Part shown: one piece after another, positions 13,387-16,384 of the stretch | Layout of the letters: each line of letters opens with the position of its first letter | Numbering within the stretch: the first letter of the stretch is position 1 | NCBI GenBank assembly: GCA_039934375.1 | Contig: JBDTMH010000087.1 | Location: 1-16,384, forward strand | DNA length: 16,384 nt | Source of the DNA: CAISIP01 sp039934375 | Lineage (GTDB): Bacteria > Pseudomonadota > Gammaproteobacteria > Burkholderiales > Burkholderiaceae_C | Direction: 5' to 3' | Notes under the pieces: model-generated | The model's database searches: none | Told to the model about the DNA's origin: nothing | What the model saw: only the letters and a program-made list of their open reading frames with translations | Position numbers and translations under genes: made by a program

Positions 13387-14589
13387 CTACCAGTTCACTT
13401 CGCGCTCGGGCGTGGCTCCGATGCGGTGGATCGACAGGTCGGCACCGTCGAATTCTTCTTCCTGGCTCAGCCGCAAGCCGAGCGTGGCCTTGAGGCCCGC
13501 GTACACCACCGCGCTACACACCACAGCCCAGCCGATCCCGAGCAGTGTGCCGATCAGCTGTGCCGTCAAAGAGACGCCGCCGATGCCCCCCAGCGCCTTG
13601 GCGCCGAAGATACCGGCCGCCAGTCCGCCCCACGTGCCGCACAAGCCGTGCAGTGGCCAGACACCGAGCACGTCGTCGATCTTCCACTTGTTCTGTGTCA
13701 GCGTAAACATCGACACGAAAATCGCGCCCGCCACCGCCCCGACCACGAGGGCGCCGATCGGGTGCATCAGGTCGGAGCCGGCGCACACGGCGACCAGACC
13801 GGCCAGTGGCCCATTGTGGATGAAGCCGGGATCGTTCTTGCCCAGCACCAGCGCGGCCAGTGTGCCTCCCGCCATCGCCATCACCGAGTTGACCGCGACC
13901 AGGCCGGAGATCTTGTCCAGCGTCTGTGCGCTCATCACGTTGAAGCCGAACCAGCCGACGGTCAGAATCCAAGCACCCAGGGCCAGGAATGGAATGTTGG
14001 ATGGCGGATGGGCGCTGATCGATCCGTCCTTGCGATAACGATTCGCGCGCGCGCCCAGCAACAGCACCGCCGGCAGCGCCAGCCAACCGCCGACGGCGTG
14101 AACCACGACCGAGCCGGCGAAATCGTGGAACTCGGCGCCGGTCGTCGCCTTGATCCAGCCCTGAATGCCCAGCATCTGATTCCACGCGACGCCTTCGAAC
14201 ATCGGGTAAACAAAACCGACGATGATCGCGGTGGCAATCAGCTGCGGCCAGAATTTGGCGCGTTCGGCGATGCCGCCCGAGATGATGGCGGGGATGGCCG
14301 CGGCGAAGGTCAGCAGAAAGAAGAATCTGACCAGGTCGTAGCCATTGCGCTCGGCCAGTTGCTGCGCGCCGACCATGAACCCGGTGCCGTAGGCGACGGT
14401 GTATCCCACCAGAAAATAAACTACCGTAGATACCGAAAAATCGACAAGGATCTTCACCAGCGCATTGACCTGGTTCTTCTTGCGCACGGTGCCAAGTTCG
14501 AGAAATGCGAATCCGGCGTGCATTGCGAGCACCATGATGCCGCCCAACAGAATGAACAGGGCGTCTGCGCCCTGTTTTAGTGCTTCCAT
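13387..14589 (-). CDS. amt: Ammonium transporter
   Basis: An inner-membrane Amt/MEP/Rh channel that takes up ammonium. 400 residues, about 11 hydrophobic segments. Seen: the family N-terminal pattern MQAGFA-like MHAGFAFLELGTVRKKN, Asp156 at the recruitment site, the pore twin histidines His164 (DFAGSVVVH) and His314 (WPLHGLCGTWGG), and GWFGFNVMSA. It has no signal peptide. The start is ATG 14589 with GGGGA five bases upstream; the longer frame to 14643 runs through the promoter leader. There is no adjacent glnK, unlike many amtB loci. A sigma-54 promoter upstream points to nitrogen-limitation control. Confidence 0.95.
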   Translation of the reverse strand: MEALKQGADALFILLGGIMVLAMHAGFAFLELGTVRKKNQVNALVKILVDFSVSTVVYFLVGYTVAYGTGFMVGAQQLAERNGYDLVRFFFLLTFAAAIPAIISGGIAERAKFWPQLIATAIIVGFVYPMFEGVAWNQMLGIQGWIKATTGAEFHDFAGSVVVHAVGGWLALPAVLLLGARANRYRKDGSISAHPPSNIPFLALGAWILTVGWFGFNVMSAQTLDKISGLVAVNSVMAMAGGTLAALVLGKNDPGFIHNGPLAGLVAVCAGSDLMHPIGALVVGAVAGAIFVSMFTLTQNKWKIDDVLGVWPLHGLCGTWGGLAAGIFGAKALGGIGGVSLTAQLIGTLLGIGWAVVCSAVVYAGLKATLGLRLSQEEEFDGADLSIHRIGATPEREVNW

Positions 14590-14662
14590 ATGGTCCCCAA
14601 TGTAGAAAAATGCCTTTAAATGGTGCTTTTGTCGCCGCAACAAGACGATCGCACCAATCTAA

Positions 14663-14678
14663 AGCAATATTTGCGCCA
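14663..14678 (-). promoter_or_regulatory. Sigma-54 (-24/-12) promoter of amt
   Basis: The minus strand reads TGGCGCAAATATTGCT: TGGC-type -24 element and TTGCT -12 element, with exactly 10 bases between the invariant GG (14677-14676) and GC (14665-14664). One base differs from TGGCAC-N5-TTGCW. The start would be near 14652, giving a leader of about 63 nt. Sigma-54 control of amt is well established in proteobacteria. I could not identify convincing NtrC sites upstream. Confidence 0.72.
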
Positions 14679-14788
14679 CTGAATTCGGTTCGCGCCAATC
14701 AAGTGCGCCCCAAGTTGCCGCGTCTGATGCGTCTGGCACACAGCGTGTTTGGCCTTGCGTCTGCGTGCCGCGCATTGGGGCATGGGTC

Positions 14789-14794
14789 TATACT
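14789..14794 (+). promoter_or_regulatory. Candidate -10 of the metX promoter
   Basis: TATACT matches the sigma-70 -10 in 5 of 6 positions and would start transcription near 14801, just before the riboswitch begins. The -35 region (about 14765-14771) is poor, so the call rests on the -10 and its position. Confidence 0.45.
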
Positions 14795-14802
14795 TGGCGC
14801 CA

Positions 14803-14869
14803 GTGCCGATTTGCTACAGCTTGCGGGCACCGGAGTCCTGGAACTCCGAAAATCAGCTAAAGACGGCAC
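14803..14869 (+). promoter_or_regulatory. SAM-II class riboswitch with an inserted hairpin
   Basis: Senses S-adenosylmethionine and turns off metXW. Seen: P1 GUGCC/GGCAC (14803-14807 with 14826-14830); its loop begins GAUUUG (14808-14813) and ends CUUGC (14820-14824); the downstream conserved AGCUAAA (14855-14861) can pair GC (14856-14857) with GC (14823-14824) to form the P2 pseudoknot. These match the SAM-II core (GAUUU...UUGC...AGCUAAA). Between P1 and AGCUAAA, an extra 6-bp hairpin CGGAGU/ACUCCG (14831-14836 with 14843-14848) replaces the usual short loop. The location directly before metX is typical of SAM-II. Recognition is from memory of the consensus, not a covariance search. Confidence 0.8.
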
Positions 14870-14873
14870 AGCT

Positions 14874-14909
14874 ATCCCGGCCCCGCTTTTAGCGTCGCCG
14901 GGATTTTTT
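14874..14909 (+). terminator. Intrinsic terminator / SD-masking hairpin before metX
   Basis: An 8-bp perfect stem ATCCCGGC/GCCGGGAT (14874-14881 with 14897-14904), a 2x2 internal loop, then a short CGC/GCG top (14884-14886 with 14892-14894), are followed by six Ts (14904-14909) that run into the metX ATG. It is the natural expression platform of the riboswitch. The right arm also contains GGGA (14900-14903), the only Shine-Dalgarno-like site for metX, so the hairpin could block translation as well. Confidence 0.85.
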
Positions 14910-16109
14910 ATGCTTGTGACACCATCGACGATGCATTTTGCAGACCCCCTGCCCCTGCGCAGTGGAGCGGCTATCCGTGCCTATGACCTGCGCTACGAAA
15001 CCTACGGCACGCTCAACGCCGACAGGTCCAACGCCGTGCTGGTGCTGCATGCGCTGAATGCATCGCATCACCTGGCGGGGCTGTACGCCGGCCAGGATAA
15101 ATCCGATGGCTGGTGGGACAACATGATCGGACCCGGCAAACCGCTGGATACCGACCGCTTCTTCGTCATTGGCGTCAACAACCTGGGCTCGTGTTTCGGC
15201 TCCACCGGTCCGATGCACGTGAATCCCGATAGCGGTCGAATCTATGGCGCGGACTTTCCGGTGGTGACGGTCGAAGACTGGGTCGATGCGCAGCTACGGC
15301 TGCTCGATGCGATGCAGATCCAGACGCTGGCCGCGGTGATGGGCGGCAGCCTGGGCGGCATGCAGGCCTTGAGCTGGACGCTGCAGTATCCGCAGCGGGT
15401 GCGTAACGCGCTGGTGATCGCCAGCGCGCCCAACCTGACGGCCGAGAACATCGCTTTCAACGAGGTCGCGCGGCGCGCCATCGTCACCGACCCGGACTTC
15501 CAGGGCGGCCATTTCTATGCCCAGGACGGACGCGCCGAGACCAAGCCCAAACGGGGGCTGCGCATCGCGCGCATGATTGGTCACATCACCTACCTCAGCG
15601 ACGACGTGATGAACGAGAAGTTTGGCCGCGAACTGCGCAGCGCCTTGTTCAAGCAGGGCTCGGCGCCCCAGGCTGCCGGCCAGACGCCCGCCGGCGACTA
15701 CCAGTACACGACGCAGGACGTGGAGTTCCAGATCGAGAGTTATCTGCGTTACCAGGGCGACAAGTTCGCCGAGTATTTCGACGCCAACACCTACCTGCTG
15801 ATCACCCGCGCACTGGACTACTTCGATCCGGCCCGTGCGTTCGGCGGCAACCTGGGCCAGGCGCTGGCCCGCGCGACGGCGCGCTTCCTGTTGGTGAGCT
15901 TCACCACCGACTGGCGATTTTCGCCCTCACGCAGCCGCGAAATCGTCAAGGCCCTGCTGGACAACCGGCGGGACGTCAGTTACGCGGAGATCGATGCGCC
16001 GCATGGCCACGACGCCTTCCTGCTCGATGATCCGCGCTATACCGGCCTGATCCGATCGCGCTTCGAGCGGATCGCCAGCGAAATCGAAAGCGGGGCAGGC
16101 CATGAGTGA
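14910..16109 (+). CDS. metX: Homoserine O-acyltransferase MetX
   Basis: Transfers an acetyl or succinyl group to homoserine, the first committed step of methionine synthesis. 399-residue alpha/beta-hydrolase fold enzyme. Seen: nucleophile Ser147 in GGSLGGMQ, Asp334 (TTDWRFSP) and His367 (PHGHDAFL) forming the catalytic triad, plus HALNASHHLAG and NNLGSCFGSTGP of the oxyanion region. The ATG at 14910 gives MLVTPSTMHFADPLPL, which fits the family's LVTP-type N-terminus; ATG 14931 is seven codons in and lacks a ribosome-binding site. Acetyl versus succinyl preference cannot be decided by eye: proteobacterial MetX proteins include both. It overlaps metW by 8 bases. Confidence 0.96.
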   Translation: MLVTPSTMHFADPLPLRSGAAIRAYDLRYETYGTLNADRSNAVLVLHALNASHHLAGLYAGQDKSDGWWDNMIGPGKPLDTDRFFVIGVNNLGSCFGSTGPMHVNPDSGRIYGADFPVVTVEDWVDAQLRLLDAMQIQTLAAVMGGSLGGMQALSWTLQYPQRVRNALVIASAPNLTAENIAFNEVARRAIVTDPDFQGGHFYAQDGRAETKPKRGLRIARMIGHITYLSDDVMNEKFGRELRSALFKQGSAPQAAGQTPAGDYQYTTQDVEFQIESYLRYQGDKFAEYFDANTYLLITRALDYFDPARAFGGNLGQALARATARFLLVSFTTDWRFSPSRSREIVKALLDNRRDVSYAEIDAPHGHDAFLLDDPRYTGLIRSRFERIASEIESGAGHE

Positions 16110-16384
16110 CCAGGCCACGATGGAGGCGGTGGCGCGGCTGGTGCCGCACGGCTCGCGGGTGCTGGATCTGGGCTGCGGCGACGGTGCCCTGCTGGCCCAC
16201 CTGCAGGCGCACCAGGGTTGCAGCGGCTACGGTATCGAGATCGACGATGCCAACGTGCTGGCCTGTGTGCGCCGCGGTGTCAACGTGATCCAGCTCAACC
16301 TCGATGAAGGCCTGGCCATCTTCGAGGATGCCAGTTTCGACGTGGTGCTGCATATCGACACCTTGCAGCACCTGCGCAATACCG
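16102..16384 (+). CDS. metW: Methionine biosynthesis protein MetW (3' end missing)
   Basis: A class I SAM-dependent methyltransferase-fold protein found paired with MetX in proteobacteria and needed for MetX activity or methionine synthesis in several of them. 94 codons are visible of an expected ~195. Seen: SAM-binding motif I VLDLGCGDGALL (about 20-31), the acidic end of beta-2 (GIEIDD), and a motif with TLQHLRN where MetW proteins have a conserved TLQ. The ATG at 16102 has GGGGCAGG upstream and lies within the end of metX (8-base overlap), so translation is coupled and both are governed by the upstream riboswitch. Confidence 0.93.
   Translation, partial: MSDQATMEAVARLVPHGSRVLDLGCGDGALLAHLQAHQGCSGYGIEIDDANVLACVRRGVNVIQLNLDEGLAIFEDASFDVVLHIDTLQHLRNT

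Noticed and set aside
13291..14580. 429-codon plus-strand frame over amt
   Set aside because: Antisense of a complete ammonium transporter; same Gln/His/Asp-rich shadow composition.
14621..14656. Inverted repeat TGGTGC...GCACCA as an NtrC site for amt
   Set aside because: The half-sites are in the wrong order and 24 bases apart, and lie downstream of the sigma-54 start; at most an mRNA hairpin.

Overview
The window looks like chromosomal core sequence from a GC-rich Gram-negative proteobacterium, most likely a betaproteobacterium. The evidence is gene order and protein type, not a database match: the dnaA / rpmH-rnpA-yidD-yidC-mnmE block, the kdsD-kdsC-lptC lipopolysaccharide genes, MetX/MetW methionine synthesis, and an outer-membrane lifestyle implied by Kdo and Lpt genes. 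I see no insertion sequence, phage, CRISPR array, rRNA or tRNA.

Layout. 1-1255 (minus): dnaA, cut by the left edge. 1256-1466: divergent intergenic region with a perfect DnaA box, a one-mismatch DnaA box and opposing promoters; it is a candidate dnaA autoregulatory region and possibly part of oriC. 1467-5576 (plus): rpmH, rnpA, yidD, yidC, mnmE, with ATGA overlaps at rnpA/yidD and yidD/yidC. 5647-6138 (plus): a lone cyclic-nucleotide-binding domain protein. 6163-8744 (minus): a CPA2/Kef-type cation:proton antiporter followed by apt, with a 4-base overlap. 8794-11750 (plus): kdsD, kdsC, lptC and a short-chain dehydrogenase, tightly packed and closed by a bidirectional terminator. 11845-12267 (minus): a glycine-rich RRM RNA-binding protein with a long, structured mRNA leader. 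12493-14589 (minus): an ammonium transporter, then an ECF-type sigma factor and a small zinc-type anti-sigma factor. 14910-16384 (plus): metX and metW (cut by the right edge).

The most informative non-coding DNA is 14590-14909. On the minus side it carries a -24/-12 (sigma-54) promoter for the ammonium transporter. On the plus side it carries what I read as a SAM-II class riboswitch with an extra inserted hairpin, followed by an intrinsic terminator whose U-run touches the metX start codon. This makes metXW a SAM-repressed methionine operon. The second notable region is the leader of the RRM gene (12268-12432), which has a hairpin at the predicted 5' end and a 7-bp stem that hides the Shine-Dalgarno sequence, as might suit a temperature-regulated mRNA.

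Functionally the window joins replication initiation, ribosome and tRNA maturation (L34, RNase P protein, MnmE), membrane protein insertion (YidC/YidD), LPS core synthesis and transport (KdsD, KdsC, LptC), nitrogen uptake (Amt) and methionine synthesis (MetX, MetW). I see no wholly new multi-gene system; the interest lies mainly in the RNA regulatory structures.
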